Below are positions 34,419 to 44,900 of a stretch of 64,000 nt of DNA, piece after piece. A program made the translations under genes and the position numbers. The notes beneath the pieces are model-generated. The model made no database searches, had not been told where the DNA came from, and was given only the letters and a program-made list of their open reading frames with translations. Numbering within the stretch: position 1 is the stretch's first letter; every line of letters begins with the position of its first letter. The DNA is from Bradyrhizobium tropiciagri (GTDB lineage Bacteria > Pseudomonadota > Alphaproteobacteria > Rhizobiales > Xanthobacteraceae): assembly GCF_018130545.1 (NCBI RefSeq), contig NZ_JAFCKF010000011.1, forward strand, positions 148,694 to 212,693. The letters are read 5' to 3'.

Positions 34419-35663
34419 ATGCCCTCGTCAACCCAAAATCCCCGTTCCGGCCGGTTCCGACGCGTCGTCGGCGGTGTTGTGATCCTTGGCGCCCTCGCGG
34501 TGGCCGGTTCGATCGCGACCGGCCATTATTTCCATGCCGCCCAGGCGACCGCGACCGCCGCCGCCGCTGAACCGGCGGTGCCGGTCACCGTGGCCGTGAT
34601 CCAGCCGCGACCCACCACCCTGTTCGATGACTTCTCGGGCCGGCTCGAGGCCGTCGACCGCGTCCAACTCCGGCCCCGGGTGGCGGGCGCGATCCTGTCG
34701 ACCAATTTCACTGAGGGTGCGCTGGTGAAGTCCGGCGACATCCTGTTCAAGATCGATCCCGCACCTTACGCGGCGGAGGTCGACCGGGCTCAGGCCCAGC
34801 TCGAGGCCGCCAAGGCCCGTGTCGTCTTTACCACCAGCGAAGTCGAGCGCGGTGCGCAGCTGGTCGGCAACAACATCGTGACCAAGCGCGATTTCGACCA
34901 GCGCGATAACGCCAATCGCGAGGCGATCGCCAACGTCAAGGCCGCCGAGGCCGCGCTGCAGACTGCAAAGCTCAATCTCGACTACACCGAGGTCCGCGCG
35001 CCGGTCGACGGCCGGGTCGGCAGGATCGAGGTGACCGTCGGCAATCTCGTCGCGGCAGGCACTTCGTCGCCGGTCCTGACCTCGCTGGTCTCGGTCAATC
35101 CGATCTATGCGAGCTTCGATGCCGACGAGGAAGTCGTGCTGCGCGCGCTGAACTCGATCGCGGATGCCTCGGGCAAGCGCGGCAATCTCGATCAGATCCC
35201 GGTCGACATGGTCACCTCGGGCGGTCTCAGCGCCAAGGGCCACATCCAGCTGATCGACAATCAGGTCAACGGGCAGAGCGGCACTATCCGCGTCCGCGCC
35301 GTGTTCGGGAACGATGACGGCCGGTTGATCCCCGGACAGTTCGCCCGCGTGCGCATGGGCCAGCCCAAGCAGCAGACGATGGTGCTGATCGACGAGCGTG
35401 CGGTCGGCACCGACCAGGACAAGAAGTTCGTCATGCTGGTCGGTGACGACAGCCGCGCGGTCTATCGCTCCGTCACGCTTGGCGGTTCGGTCGACGGCTT
35501 GCGGATCGTCACCGCCGGCCTGAAATCCGGCGACCGCATCGTCGTCAATGGCCTGCAGCGCGTGCGTCCCGGTGCACTTCTGAAGATGGAAGTCGCCGAG
35601 ATGGGCGCGCGCGGCATGCAGCAGGCATCCACTGAAACCAACCAGCACGTCGTGCAGCGCTAG
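34419..35663 (+). CDS. RND efflux periplasmic adaptor (membrane fusion protein)
   Basis: A 414-residue HlyD/AcrA-type adaptor. An N-terminal hydrophobic anchor (about 15-38) precedes barrel, lipoyl and hairpin domains. The first lipoyl half is RLEAVDRVQLRPRVAGAILSTNFTEGALVKSGDILFKIDPAPY, then an alpha-hairpin rich in Ala/Gln/Glu, and LDYTEVRAPVDGRVGRIEVTVGNLV. No lipobox is seen. It is 24 bp upstream of the pump gene. Start ATG 34419 with TGGAG. Confidence 0.92.
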   Translation: MPSSTQNPRSGRFRRVVGGVVILGALAVAGSIATGHYFHAAQATATAAAAEPAVPVTVAVIQPRPTTLFDDFSGRLEAVDRVQLRPRVAGAILSTNFTEGALVKSGDILFKIDPAPYAAEVDRAQAQLEAAKARVVFTTSEVERGAQLVGNNIVTKRDFDQRDNANREAIANVKAAEAALQTAKLNLDYTEVRAPVDGRVGRIEVTVGNLVAAGTSSPVLTSLVSVNPIYASFDADEEVVLRALNSIADASGKRGNLDQIPVDMVTSGGLSAKGHIQLIDNQVNGQSGTIRVRAVFGNDDGRLIPGQFARVRMGQPKQQTMVLIDERAVGTDQDKKFVMLVGDDSRAVYRSVTLGGSVDGLRIVTAGLKSGDRIVVNGLQRVRPGALLKMEVAEMGARGMQQASTETNQHVVQR

Positions 35664-35686
35664 GCGCTGCGCGCGGGGGCGGAGCC

Positions 35687-38600
35687 ATGAATCTCTCAAA
35701 ATTCTTCATCGACCGGCCGATCTTCGCCGGCGTGCTATCGATCCTGATCTTCCTGGCCGGCCTGATCTCGCTGGTGGCGATGCCGATCTCGGAATATCCC
35801 GACGTGGTGCCGCCGTCGGTCGTGGTGCGCGCGACCTATCCCGGCGCCAACCCGAAGGTGATCGCCGAGACGGTGGCAACGCCGATCGAGGAGCAGATCA
35901 ACGGCGTCGAGGGCATGCTCTATATGTCGAGCCAGGCCACCACCGACGGCGCGATGACGCTGACGGTGACGTTCCGGCTCGGCACCGACCCCGACAAGGC
36001 GACCCAGCTGGTGCAGAACCGGGTGCAGCAGGCCGAGCCGCGCCTGCCGGCCGTGGTGCGCCAGCTCGGCATCATCACCAAGAAGAGCTCGCCCGACCTC
36101 ACCATGGTCGTGCATCTGCTGTCGCCGAACAACCGCTACGACATGACGTATCTGCGCAACTACGCAGTGCTCAACGTCAAGGACCGGCTGGCGCGGATCG
36201 ACGGTGTCGGCGACGTCCAGCTCTATGGCGCCGGCGATTATTCGATGCGGGTCTGGGTCGATCCGCAGAAGGCCGCCGAGCATGCGTTGACCGCCAGCGA
36301 CGTGGTGCGCGCGATCCAGGCGCAGAACGTCGAGGCCGCGGCCGGCGTGGTCGGCTCCTCGCCGAGCGTCAAGGGTCTCGACCTCCAGCTCTCCGTCAAC
36401 GCCGAGGGGCGGCTGTCGACCGAGGAGCAGTTCGGCGACATCGTGGTCAAGACCGGCTCAGCCGGTGAGGTGGTGCGGCTGCGTGACGTTGCCCGGATCG
36501 AGCTCGGTGCGTCCGAATACGGCCTGCGCTCGCTGCTCGACAACAAGCAGGCGGTCGCGATCCCGATCTTCCAGGCGCCGGGGTCGAACGCGCTGGAGAT
36601 CTCCGATCATGTCCGCGCCACCATGGCCGAGATCAAGAAGAACATGCCGGAAGGCGTGTCATACCAGATCGTCTACGATCCGACGCAGTTCGTGCGTTCC
36701 TCGATCGAGGCCGTGATCCACACCCTGCTCGAGGCGATCGCGCTGGTCGTGCTGGTCGTGATCCTGTTCCTGCAGACCTGGCGCGCCTCGATCATCCCGC
36801 TGATCGCGGTCCCGGTGTCGATCGTCGGCACTTTCGCAGTGATGCATGTGTTCGGCTTCTCGATCAACGCGCTCAGCCTGTTCGGCCTGGTGCTCGCGAT
36901 CGGAATCGTGGTCGACGACGCCATCGTCGTGGTCGAAAACGTCGAGCGCAACATCGAGTCCGGGCTGTCGCCGCGCGACGCCACCAACCAGGCGATGCGC
37001 GAAGTGTCCGGCCCGATCATCGCGATCGCGCTGGTCTTGATCGCGGTGTTCGTGCCGCTCGCCTTCATCTCCGGCCTCACCGGACAGTTCTACAAGCAGT
37101 TCGCCCTGACCATCGCGATCTCGACCGTGATCTCCGCCGTCAACTCGCTGACGTTGTCGCCCGCGCTGTCGGCGCTGCTCTTGAAGGGCCATCACGAGCC
37201 GAAGGACTGGCTGACCCGGATCATGGAGAGGTCGCTGGGGTGGTTCTTCCGCGGCTTCAACAAGGTCTTCATCAAGTCCTCGGAGAACTACGGGCGTACC
37301 GTCACCAAGGTGATCTACGGCAAGGCCGTGGTGATCGGCCTTTATGTGCTGCTGATTGGCGTCACCGGGGTGCTGTTCAAGCAGGTGCCGTCTGGCTTCG
37401 TGCCGGGACAGGACAAGCAGTATCTGGTCGGCTTTGCCCGGTTGCCCGACGGCGCCACGCTCGATCGCACCGAGGAAGTGATCCGCAAGATGAGCGACAT
37501 CGCGCTGACCCAGCCCGGTGTCGAGAGCTCGGTGGCGTTTCCCGGCCTGTCGATCTCCGGCTTCACCAACTCCTCCAACGCCGGCATCGTGTTCTCGACC
37601 CTGAAGCCGTTCGACGAGCGCAAGGATCCGTCGCTCTCGGGGCCTGCGATCGCCGCGGCGCTGAACAAGAAATATGCCGGCATCCAGGATGCCTTCATCG
37701 CCATGTTCCCGCCGCCGCCGGTCAACGGCCTCGGCACCATCGGCGGCTTCAAGCTGCAAATCGAGGATCGTGCCGGCCTCGGCTATGAGGCGCTGAACGA
37801 CGCCACCAAGGCATTCATGGGCGCGATCCAGAAGGCGCCGGAGATCGCCGGCGCGTTCTCGAGCTTCCAGGTCAACGTGCCGCAGCTGTTCGCCGACATC
37901 GATCGCACCAAGGCGTTGCAGCTCGGCGTGCCGGTGACGGAAGTCTTCAACACGCTGCAGATCTATCTCGGCTCCTACTACGTCAACGACTTCAACAAAT
38001 TCGGCCGTACCTATTCGGTCTATGTGCAGGCGGACGCGCCGTTCCGCGCGCGTGCCGACGACATCAGGCAGTTGAAGGTGCGCTCGTCGTCCGGTGACAT
38101 GGTGCCGCTGTCGGCGCTACTGAAGGTCCGCCAGAGCGCGGGTCCGGAACGGGCGATCCGCTACAACGGCTTCCTGTCGTCCGACATCAACGCCGCAGCC
38201 GCGCCCGGCTATTCCTCCGGCCAGGCGCAGGAGGCGGCGACGCGGATCGCGGCCGAAACGCTGCCGCCGGGCTTTGCCTTCGAATGGACCGACCTGACCT
38301 ATCAGGAGTTCATCGCGGGCAATTCCGGGCTCTGGGTGTTTCCGCTCGCGATCCTCCTGGTGTTCCTGGTGCTTGCCGCGCTCTATGAGAGCCTGGCGCT
38401 GCCGCTCTCGATCATCATGATCGTGCCGATGGGCCTGTTGGCTGCGATGTTCGGCGTCTGGCTGTCGAAGGGTGACAACAACGTCTTCACCCAGATCGGC
38501 CTGATCGTGCTGGTCGGATTGTCGGCCAAGAACGCCATCCTGATCGTCGAATTCGCGCGCGAGCTCGAATTCGCCGGGCGGTCACCGATCCGCGCCGCGA

Positions 38601-38869
38601 TCGAAGCGAGCCGGCTGCGGCTGCGGCCGATCCTGATGACGTCGATGGCGTTCATCATGGGTGTGCTGCCGCTCGTGCTGTCGACCGGCGCGGGCTCGGA
38701 GATGCGGCGCGCGATGGGTGTCGCGGTGTTCTCCGGCATGATCGGCGTTACCGTGTTCGGCCTGTTCCTGACGCCGGTGTTCTATGTGCTGCTGCGCAGC
38801 CTCACCGGGATGAAGCCGCTGACCCAGCACGGCGAGACCACGATCCCCGGAAAAGCACACGCGGCATGA
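35687..38869 (+). CDS. RND efflux inner-membrane pump (HAE1/AcrB type)
   Basis: A 1060-residue RND proton-driven exporter. MNLSKFFIDRPIFAGVLSI opens the protein as in AcrB. The proton-relay aspartates are in VLAIGIVVDDAIVVVENVERN (TM4), with the matching GLSAKNAILIVEFARE in the second half. Two large periplasmic loops are visible. No outer-membrane channel gene follows, so the system must use one encoded elsewhere. Probable substrates are lipophilic drugs or plant compounds, judged only by family. Confidence 0.95.
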   Translation: MNLSKFFIDRPIFAGVLSILIFLAGLISLVAMPISEYPDVVPPSVVVRATYPGANPKVIAETVATPIEEQINGVEGMLYMSSQATTDGAMTLTVTFRLGTDPDKATQLVQNRVQQAEPRLPAVVRQLGIITKKSSPDLTMVVHLLSPNNRYDMTYLRNYAVLNVKDRLARIDGVGDVQLYGAGDYSMRVWVDPQKAAEHALTASDVVRAIQAQNVEAAAGVVGSSPSVKGLDLQLSVNAEGRLSTEEQFGDIVVKTGSAGEVVRLRDVARIELGASEYGLRSLLDNKQAVAIPIFQAPGSNALEISDHVRATMAEIKKNMPEGVSYQIVYDPTQFVRSSIEAVIHTLLEAIALVVLVVILFLQTWRASIIPLIAVPVSIVGTFAVMHVFGFSINALSLFGLVLAIGIVVDDAIVVVENVERNIESGLSPRDATNQAMREVSGPIIAIALVLIAVFVPLAFISGLTGQFYKQFALTIAISTVISAVNSLTLSPALSALLLKGHHEPKDWLTRIMERSLGWFFRGFNKVFIKSSENYGRTVTKVIYGKAVVIGLYVLLIGVTGVLFKQVPSGFVPGQDKQYLVGFARLPDGATLDRTEEVIRKMSDIALTQPGVESSVAFPGLSISGFTNSSNAGIVFSTLKPFDERKDPSLSGPAIAAALNKKYAGIQDAFIAMFPPPPVNGLGTIGGFKLQIEDRAGLGYEALNDATKAFMGAIQKAPEIAGAFSSFQVNVPQLFADIDRTKALQLGVPVTEVFNTLQIYLGSYYVNDFNKFGRTYSVYVQADAPFRARADDIRQLKVRSSSGDMVPLSALLKVRQSAGPERAIRYNGFLSSDINAAAAPGYSSGQAQEAATRIAAETLPPGFAFEWTDLTYQEFIAGNSGLWVFPLAILLVFLVLAALYESLALPLSIIMIVPMGLLAAMFGVWLSKGDNNVFTQIGLIVLVGLSAKNAILIVEFARELEFAGRSPIRAAIEASRLRLRPILMTSMAFIMGVLPLVLSTGAGSEMRRAMGVAVFSGMIGVTVFGLFLTPVFYVLLRSLTGMKPLTQHGETTIPGKAHAA

Positions 38870-38906
38870 TGCCGCGTGTGTAAGCTTCGTGTCATTTTGA
38901 AAGAGG

Positions 38907-39125
38907 TCAGGCTGCGATATCGAGCAGCAGAAGCGACGAACCGCGGACCAGCACCTTGCGGCCCGCGGGCGTCAGTTCAAACGAATCGCCGCGCACGGCG
39001 ACATAGCCGAGCGTGATCAGGCTTTCGACGGCAAATCGATTCAGCCGTGACGGGTTTGCTGCGGGAGCCCGCAGCGCTTTCAGCGCATCCCACTGATCGG
39101 GTCTGAGTTCGAATTCTTCGCTCAT
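38907..39125 (-). CDS. small hypothetical protein, winged-helix-like
   Basis: A 72-residue protein with no signal peptide. The pattern FELRPDQWDALKALRAPAANPSRLNRFAVESLITLGYVAVRGDSFELTPAGRKVLVRG resembles a minimal winged-helix: helices followed by a strand and the LTPAGRKVL end found in many wHTH domains. No clear family. ATG at 39125 is preferred over a longer frame. Could be a small DNA-binding regulator. Confidence 0.6.
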   Translation of the reverse strand: MSEEFELRPDQWDALKALRAPAANPSRLNRFAVESLITLGYVAVRGDSFELTPAGRKVLVRGSSLLLLDIAA

Positions 39126-39305
39126 CGGTTCAGGCACTCCAGAAGTTCTTGGCGTGCGAGATACAGAGCGCAGATGAATTTCGTGCGACCACAACGAGTC
39201 AGGATTTCGATTTATGTGGACGCGCCGTCACATCGCCGTGTCATTGGAATATTTCAATTTTTTCGAATCATTGCGACGCAATAACGCGTGATTTCGTCAC
39301 AGTGA

Positions 39306-39367
39306 TTAATCCCGAATGGTCACACAGGTTAATCGTCCCGATTAACCGGGTTAACCGTGTCAATTAA
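39306..39367. repeat. cluster of TTAA-core motifs with a 9-bp hairpin
   Basis: Five TTAA cores occur in 62 bp (39306, 39329, 39342, 39351, 39364), mostly within GGTTAAYC/GRTTAACC. A perfect hairpin GGTTAATCG (39327-39335)-TCC-CGATTAACC (39339-39347) and a palindrome GGTTAACC lie inside. It directly follows the SDR stop codon (the last core overlaps it). It could be a terminator without T-tract or a protein-binding cluster. Confidence 0.6.
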
Positions 39368-40164
39368 CCGCGGCGCACACTTGCGCCACCGTCGACCGGC
39401 AACGTGACACCGGTCACGAAATTCGCCTCATCGGAGGCAAGAAACAGCGCGGCATTGGCGACATCCCAGCCGGTGCCCATCTTGTGACGCAGCGGCACCT
39501 TGCTGTCGCGCTCGGCCTCGACCTCGGCGCGGCTCTTCTTGAATTCGCGCGCCCGCGTGTCCACTGCCATCGGCGTGTTCATCAATCCCGGCAGGATCAC
39601 GTTTGCGCGAATGCCATATTGCGCATTCTGGTACGCGAGCTGTTCGGTGAAGGCGATCATCGCCGACTTGGTCGCCTTGTAGGCAACGTAGGGATAGGTC
39701 GTGATCGCGGCCATCGACGAGATGTTGATGATCGAGCCGCGCTGCTGCTGGCGCATGATCGGGATCACATGCTTGGCGGCGAGAATGCAGCTCTTCAGAT
39801 TGATCGCGACGCAGCGGTCGAAGGCTTCCTCGGTGATATCGAGCAGCTCGGCATCGCCGCCGGACAGGCTGACGCCGACATTGTTGTGCAGGATGTCGAC
39901 GCTGCCCCAGCGGCCATGCGCATCCGCCACCATCGCCTTGATGTCGGCATTCTTGGTGACGTCGGCCTTGAAGGCGACTGACGTGCCGCCCTTGGCCGCG
40001 ATCAGGTCGACGGTTTCCTGCGCCGAATCCAGATTGTGATCGACGCACAGAACCTTGGCGCCTTCGCGCGCGAAGGTCAGCGCGGTGGCGCGGCCGTTGC
40101 CGATACCCTCGCCGGGGCTCTGGCCGGCGCCGACGACGATGGCGACGCGATCTTGCAGGCGCAT
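39364..40164 (-). CDS. SDR family oxidoreductase
   Basis: A 266-residue short-chain dehydrogenase/reductase. The cofactor loop GAGQSPGEGIGNGRATAL near the start is longer than the classical TGxxxGxG. NNVG, the Ser in NISSMAAITTYPY and the YKATK catalytic pair follow. The C-terminal FVTGVTLPVDGGASVR closes the fold. It oxidises or reduces an alcohol/ketone with NAD(P)H. Start 40164, one base after the stop of the decarboxylase-like gene, so they are co-transcribed. Confidence 0.9.
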   Translation of the reverse strand: MRLQDRVAIVVGAGQSPGEGIGNGRATALTFAREGAKVLCVDHNLDSAQETVDLIAAKGGTSVAFKADVTKNADIKAMVADAHGRWGSVDILHNNVGVSLSGGDAELLDITEEAFDRCVAINLKSCILAAKHVIPIMRQQQRGSIINISSMAAITTYPYVAYKATKSAMIAFTEQLAYQNAQYGIRANVILPGLMNTPMAVDTRAREFKKSRAEVEAERDSKVPLRHKMGTGWDVANAALFLASDEANFVTGVTLPVDGGASVRRG

Positions 40165-40165
40165 C

Positions 40166-40720
40166 TCATTTCACTCCCGGGATCGGGTACTGTTGCAGTA
40201 CCTCTTTGTAGGTTGGTTCGTTGTCGATCTTCATGGTGGCGAGCACCCGAACCACGGCGCAGTAGAACGCGATCGTGAGCACCAGATCGGTCATGTGCTC
40301 GTCGGAGAGCTCCCGCTTGATCTCGGCGAAGGTCGCATCGGACATTGCGAGCTCGCGCACCATCTCGCGGGCGCCCCTCAGGATCGCTCTCGCCAGCGGC
40401 TCGAGCGTCGACGGCTTGCCATCGGTCTCCGCGATCAGGCCCTTGATGTCCTCGTCGGTGACGCCGAACTCCTTGCCGATCTTCACATGGTGGGTGAACT
40501 CGTATTCCGACTTCTCGAGCCAGCCGACCTGCAGGATCGCAAGCTCGCGCAGCCGTGGATCGAGCTTGCTCTTGAAGCGGATGTAGCCGCCGATTCCGTT
40601 GAAGGCACGCGCCATATCAGGCGAGTTGACCAACAGCTTGTGCAGATTGGTGTTGCGCTTGAGCATGTCGCGATATTCGGGGGCGACCTGGTCGGCTTCG
40701 AGATAGGGCAGGCGGGCCAT
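40166..40720 (-). CDS. carboxymuconolactone decarboxylase family protein
   Basis: A 184-residue AhpD-like helical protein of the CMD family. The core LDPRLRELAILQVGWLEKSEYEFTHHVKIGKEFGVTDEDI matches the domain, with Glu and His (EYEFTHH) in the active-site region. The CxxC of peroxidase members is absent, so AhpD-type disulfide chemistry is unlikely. In this operon a ring-opening or decarboxylation step is possible, but the function is not known. Confidence 0.85.
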   Translation of the reverse strand: MARLPYLEADQVAPEYRDMLKRNTNLHKLLVNSPDMARAFNGIGGYIRFKSKLDPRLRELAILQVGWLEKSEYEFTHHVKIGKEFGVTDEDIKGLIAETDGKPSTLEPLARAILRGAREMVRELAMSDATFAEIKRELSDEHMTDLVLTIAFYCAVVRVLATMKIDNEPTYKEVLQQYPIPGVK

Positions 40721-40767
40721 TGTTGTTGTCCTTGTTGCGGCGGCTTGCAGGAAATGTGGCTGTCGCG

Positions 40768-41718
40768 TCAGCCGTAGAGGGCTTTGTGCTCGCGCTCATA
40801 GTTGGCGTAGGAATCCTTCATGCTGGCGCCGTTCAGCAGCATGGTCGCGACCACGGCGTTGTCGGCATCGAACACGGACGAGCGCACCCACATGCTCTCG
40901 GTGCGTTTGCTGCCCGAGAGCGCCACGACCTCACGCTCGACCCAATAGGTCTCGCCGGGGAACAACGGCCCACGCACAAGCCGGATCTCCTGGTCGGCGA
41001 ACAGCCCGACGGCGGGGCCGCGGACCGGCAGGCGGTCTTCGCGGGCGCGATACTGGAACAGCACGCTCAGCATCTCCATCGGGATGATGGCGCGGCCCCA
41101 GGGATTGTGCTCCAGCGAATAATAATCCGACGGCTCGGTGATCACCTTGAGCTTGTCGGTCAGCGAAAACGGATAGAGGTCGCCCATGTTCTGGTCGAAG
41201 TCCATCTTGATCGCCTGCCGCGCCGTCTTCATGCCGACCTTGATGTCGGCGAGGATCACGGGATCGGTCAGTGGCTTCAATTCGCCGAGCCGGTGGCTCA
41301 GCGCCGTCTCGCTGCCGTCGCCATCGATCGAGGCGGTGCCGCGCAAAATCTCGGTGCCGTCGCGCTTGATCATCCCGATCGTGCATACGGTCTGACCCGG
41401 CTTCGGGTTCTCGATCTGGGCCTGCACCTCTTCGCCCTCGAATACCGGGTTGCGGTAATGCGCCGACAGGCAGCCGGTCATGAACCAGGCCCGGCCCCAA
41501 ATCCGCTCGCACAGCGGTGCGAATTGGCTGAAATGGGTCGGTCCCTCGATGGTGCCGCCGCGGAAGCCGAGCTTCTGCGCGGTTGCGTCGTCGTGGATCG
41601 ACGCGTGGGAGTCGTAGGTCTGGGCCTGCAGCATCTGCTTCGGGCTGCGCCAGGGACCCACCAGCAGATTGTCCTTCTCCACGATTTCCGTCGTGAACGC
41701 GGATTCGACTGTAATCAT
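40768..41718 (-). CDS. MaoC/FAS1-like double-hotdog dehydratase
   Basis: A 316-residue protein of the type with an N-terminal FAS1-like dehydratase (hotdog) fold and a C-terminal second hotdog. Residues LVGPWRSPKQMLQAQTYDSHASIHDD and GFRGGTIEGPTHFSQFAPLCE lie in the N-terminal half. The middle GRAIIPMEMLSVLFQYRAR resembles the second domain. It could hydrate or dehydrate an acyl-CoA. First gene of a three-gene operon divergent from the indolepyruvate oxidoreductase. GGGAGA precedes ATG 41718. Confidence 0.75.
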   Translation of the reverse strand: MITVESAFTTEIVEKDNLLVGPWRSPKQMLQAQTYDSHASIHDDATAQKLGFRGGTIEGPTHFSQFAPLCERIWGRAWFMTGCLSAHYRNPVFEGEEVQAQIENPKPGQTVCTIGMIKRDGTEILRGTASIDGDGSETALSHRLGELKPLTDPVILADIKVGMKTARQAIKMDFDQNMGDLYPFSLTDKLKVITEPSDYYSLEHNPWGRAIIPMEMLSVLFQYRAREDRLPVRGPAVGLFADQEIRLVRGPLFPGETYWVEREVVALSGSKRTESMWVRSSVFDADNAVVATMLLNGASMKDSYANYEREHKALYG

Positions 41719-41936
41719 CCTTGGTCTCCCTTTGCGCGCCACCGTTTCAAAGATGCCGGGGTTCGGCAAGCCTCGCAGAGAAACAAGGCCTCGCAGGCGC
41801 AGCACGAGATATGTGCTGCGGCCATGGAACGGGGCTGTTCATGCATAACAAAATCAGTGCATGCTGATGCATGATCATTCGGCAGAAAAGACCGGTTCGG
41901 ACCGGCGTGACTTAACCGACGGGGAGCGCGAGACTG

Positions 41937-44900
41937 ATGGCGTTGATGGACGTTGGACTGGACGACAAGTACCGGTTGGACACCAAGCGAATCTTCCTCT
42001 CCGGTACCCAGGCGCTGGTCCGATTGCCCATGTTGCAGCGCGAACGCGACCGCGCGCACGGGCTGAACACCGCCGGTTTCATCTCCGGTTACCGCGGCTC
42101 GCCGCTCGGCATGTATGACCACGCGCTGTGGCGGGCGAAATCGTTCCTGAAACAGCATGACATCGCCTTCGTTCCCGGCCTCAACGAGGATCTGGCGGCG
42201 ACCGCGGTATGGGGTAGCCAGCAGGTCGGTATGTTCCCGGGCGCCAAGGTCGATGGCGTGTTCGGCATCTGGTACGGCAAGGGCCCCGGCGTCGACCGCT
42301 CGCTCGATGCGCTCAAGCACGCCAACTCGGCCGGCACATCGCCGAATGGCGGCGTGATTGCGCTCGCCGGCGACGACCATGGCTGCCAGTCCTCCACCCT
42401 CGCGCATCAGAGCGAGCAGGTGTTCGCCTCAGCGCTGATGCCGGTGATCAATCCGGCGACGTTGCAGGACTATCTCGACCTCGGCATCCTCGGTTTCGCG
42501 CTGTCGCGCTATTCCGGCTGCTGGGTCGGCTTCAAGGCGATCTCCGAGACAGTAGAGAGCTCGGCTTCGATCGTCAGCGATCCCGATCGCATCAAGATCA
42601 TCATGCCCGACGATTTCGAGATGCCGCCGGACGGGCTCTCGATCCGCTGGCCGGATCCGCCGCTGGAGGCGGAACGGCGTCTGCATGGTCCGAAGATGGA
42701 GGCCATTGCGGCCTTCGCCCGCGCCAACCGCTTCGACCGCATCGTGCTGGATTCCAAGCCGGCGCGGCTCGGCATCATGGCGACCGGCAAGGCCTATCTC
42801 GACCTGCGCCAGGCGCTCGCCGATCTCGGCATCACCGATGCCGATGCGCAAGAATTGGGCCTGCGCATCTACAAGGTGGCGCTGACCTGGCCGCTCGAAG
42901 CAAACGGCGCGCGGGCCTTCGCCGAAGGCTTGCAGGACGTGCTGGTGGTCGAGGAGAAGCGGGGCTTCATCGAGGACCAGCTGGTCCGCATCCTCTACAA
43001 CATGGACGCGTCGAAGCGTCCCTCAGTGGTCGGCAAGCGCGACGAGAGCGGTGCGCCGCTGCTGCCGAGCGAGGGCGAGCTGACGCCGACCATGGTTGCC
43101 GCCGCCGTCGTCGCGCGGCTGCGCAAGCTCGGCCATCGCAGTCCGCTGCTGGAGCAGCGTTTGGCAAAGCTCGAGGCGTTCGATCGCCCGGCCGAGGGCA
43201 CGGCTGCCGCGAAACTGTCGCGGACACCGTATTTCTGCTCCGGCTGCCCGCACAATTCGTCGACCAAGATCCCCGAGGGCAGCCGTGCCATGGCCGGCAT
43301 CGGCTGTCACGGCATGGCGCTGTCGGTACCGAACCGCAACACCCAGACCATCTCGCATATGGGCGCGGAGGGCGTGAGCTGGATCGGGCAGGCGCCGTTC
43401 ACCAGCGAACAGCACGTGTTCCAGAATCTCGGCGACGGCACCTACACGCATTCCGGTCTGCTGGCGCTGCGCGCGGCGGCGGCTGCCGGCGTCAACATCA
43501 CCTACAAGATCCTCTACAACGATGCGGTCGCGATGACCGGTGGCCAGCCCGCCGAGGGCGGTTTCACCGTGTCGCAGATCGCGCATCAGGTCTGGGCCGA
43601 GGGCACCAAGAAGCTCGCGATCGTCTCCGACGATCCCGACAAATATCCCGCCAATTATTTCCCGTCGGGCGCCACCATCCATCATCGCCGCGAGCTCGAC
43701 GCCGTGCAGCGTACCCTGCGCGAGATCGAGGGGCTCACCGTCCTGATCTACGACCAGACCTGCGCCGCCGAGAAGCGGCGCCGCCGCAAGCGTGGGCTGT
43801 TTCCCGATCCCGCCAAGCGCGTGTTCATCAATGAGCGCGTCTGCGAGGGCTGCGGCGACTGCTCGGTGGCATCGAACTGCGTCTCGGTGCAGCCGCTGGA
43901 GACCGAGCTCGGCCGCAAGCGCCGCATCGACCAGTCGAACTGCAACAAGGATTTCTCCTGCATCGAGGGTTTCTGCCCGAGCTTCGTGATGGTGCAGGAT
44001 CCCAAGCTGCGCAAGGCCGACCGCACTGCCGCCGATCCCAAGGCGCTGTTCGCCGACCTGCCGACGCCACCTGCGAACGCGTTGAGCAACCCCTACAACA
44101 TCCTGATCACCGGCATCGGCGGCACCGGCGTCATCACCATCGGTGCGCTGCTCGGCATGGCCGCGCATGTCGAGGGGATCGCCTGCTCGACGCTCGACTT
44201 CACCGGCCTGTCGCAGAAGAACGGCGCGGTCATGAGCCATGTCAGGCTGGCGCCGACGTCGGACATGCTGACCACGGTCCGCATCGCGCCCGGCAATGCC
44301 AATCTGATCCTCGGCTGCGACCTCGTGGTTGCCACCAGCGTGCCGGCGCTGAGCCGCGCCGAGCGCGGCGTGACCCGGGCCGTCGTCAACGCCGATCTGC
44401 TGCCGACCGCGAGCTTCGTGATCGACCCCGATATCGACTTCGAGGCCAGCTCGATGCGCGATGCGCTGAACGGCGCGGTGCGGCCTGACGATCTCGACAT
44501 CCTCGACGCAACAGTGCTTGCGACCGCGCTGATGGGCGACAGCATCGCCACCAACGCCTTCATGCTCGGCTTCGCGTTCCAGCGCGGTGCGATCCCGCTG
44601 TCGCTCGAGGCGATCCTGAAGGCGATCGAGCTCAATGGCGCCGCCATCGACATGAACAAGACCGCATTTTCCTGGGGCCGGCTTGCCGCGCACGATCTGC
44701 AGCGCGTGGTCAGTGCCGCGCGCTTCAAGAACGCGGGCACAGCTCCGGCGAAGAAGACGCTGGATGAGGCGATCGCGTTCCGCGCCAAATTCCTCACCGA
44801 CTATCAGGATGAGGCCTACGCCAAGCGCTATCTCGACGACGTCGCGCGCGTCCGCTCGGCCGAGGCCGCGGCGGCGCCGGGCTCGCAGGACCTGACCGAG

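Noticed and set aside
39149-39367. 72-codon plus-strand frame over the TTAA motif cluster
   Set aside because: No ribosome site or coding bias; sequence explained by repeats and promoter region.
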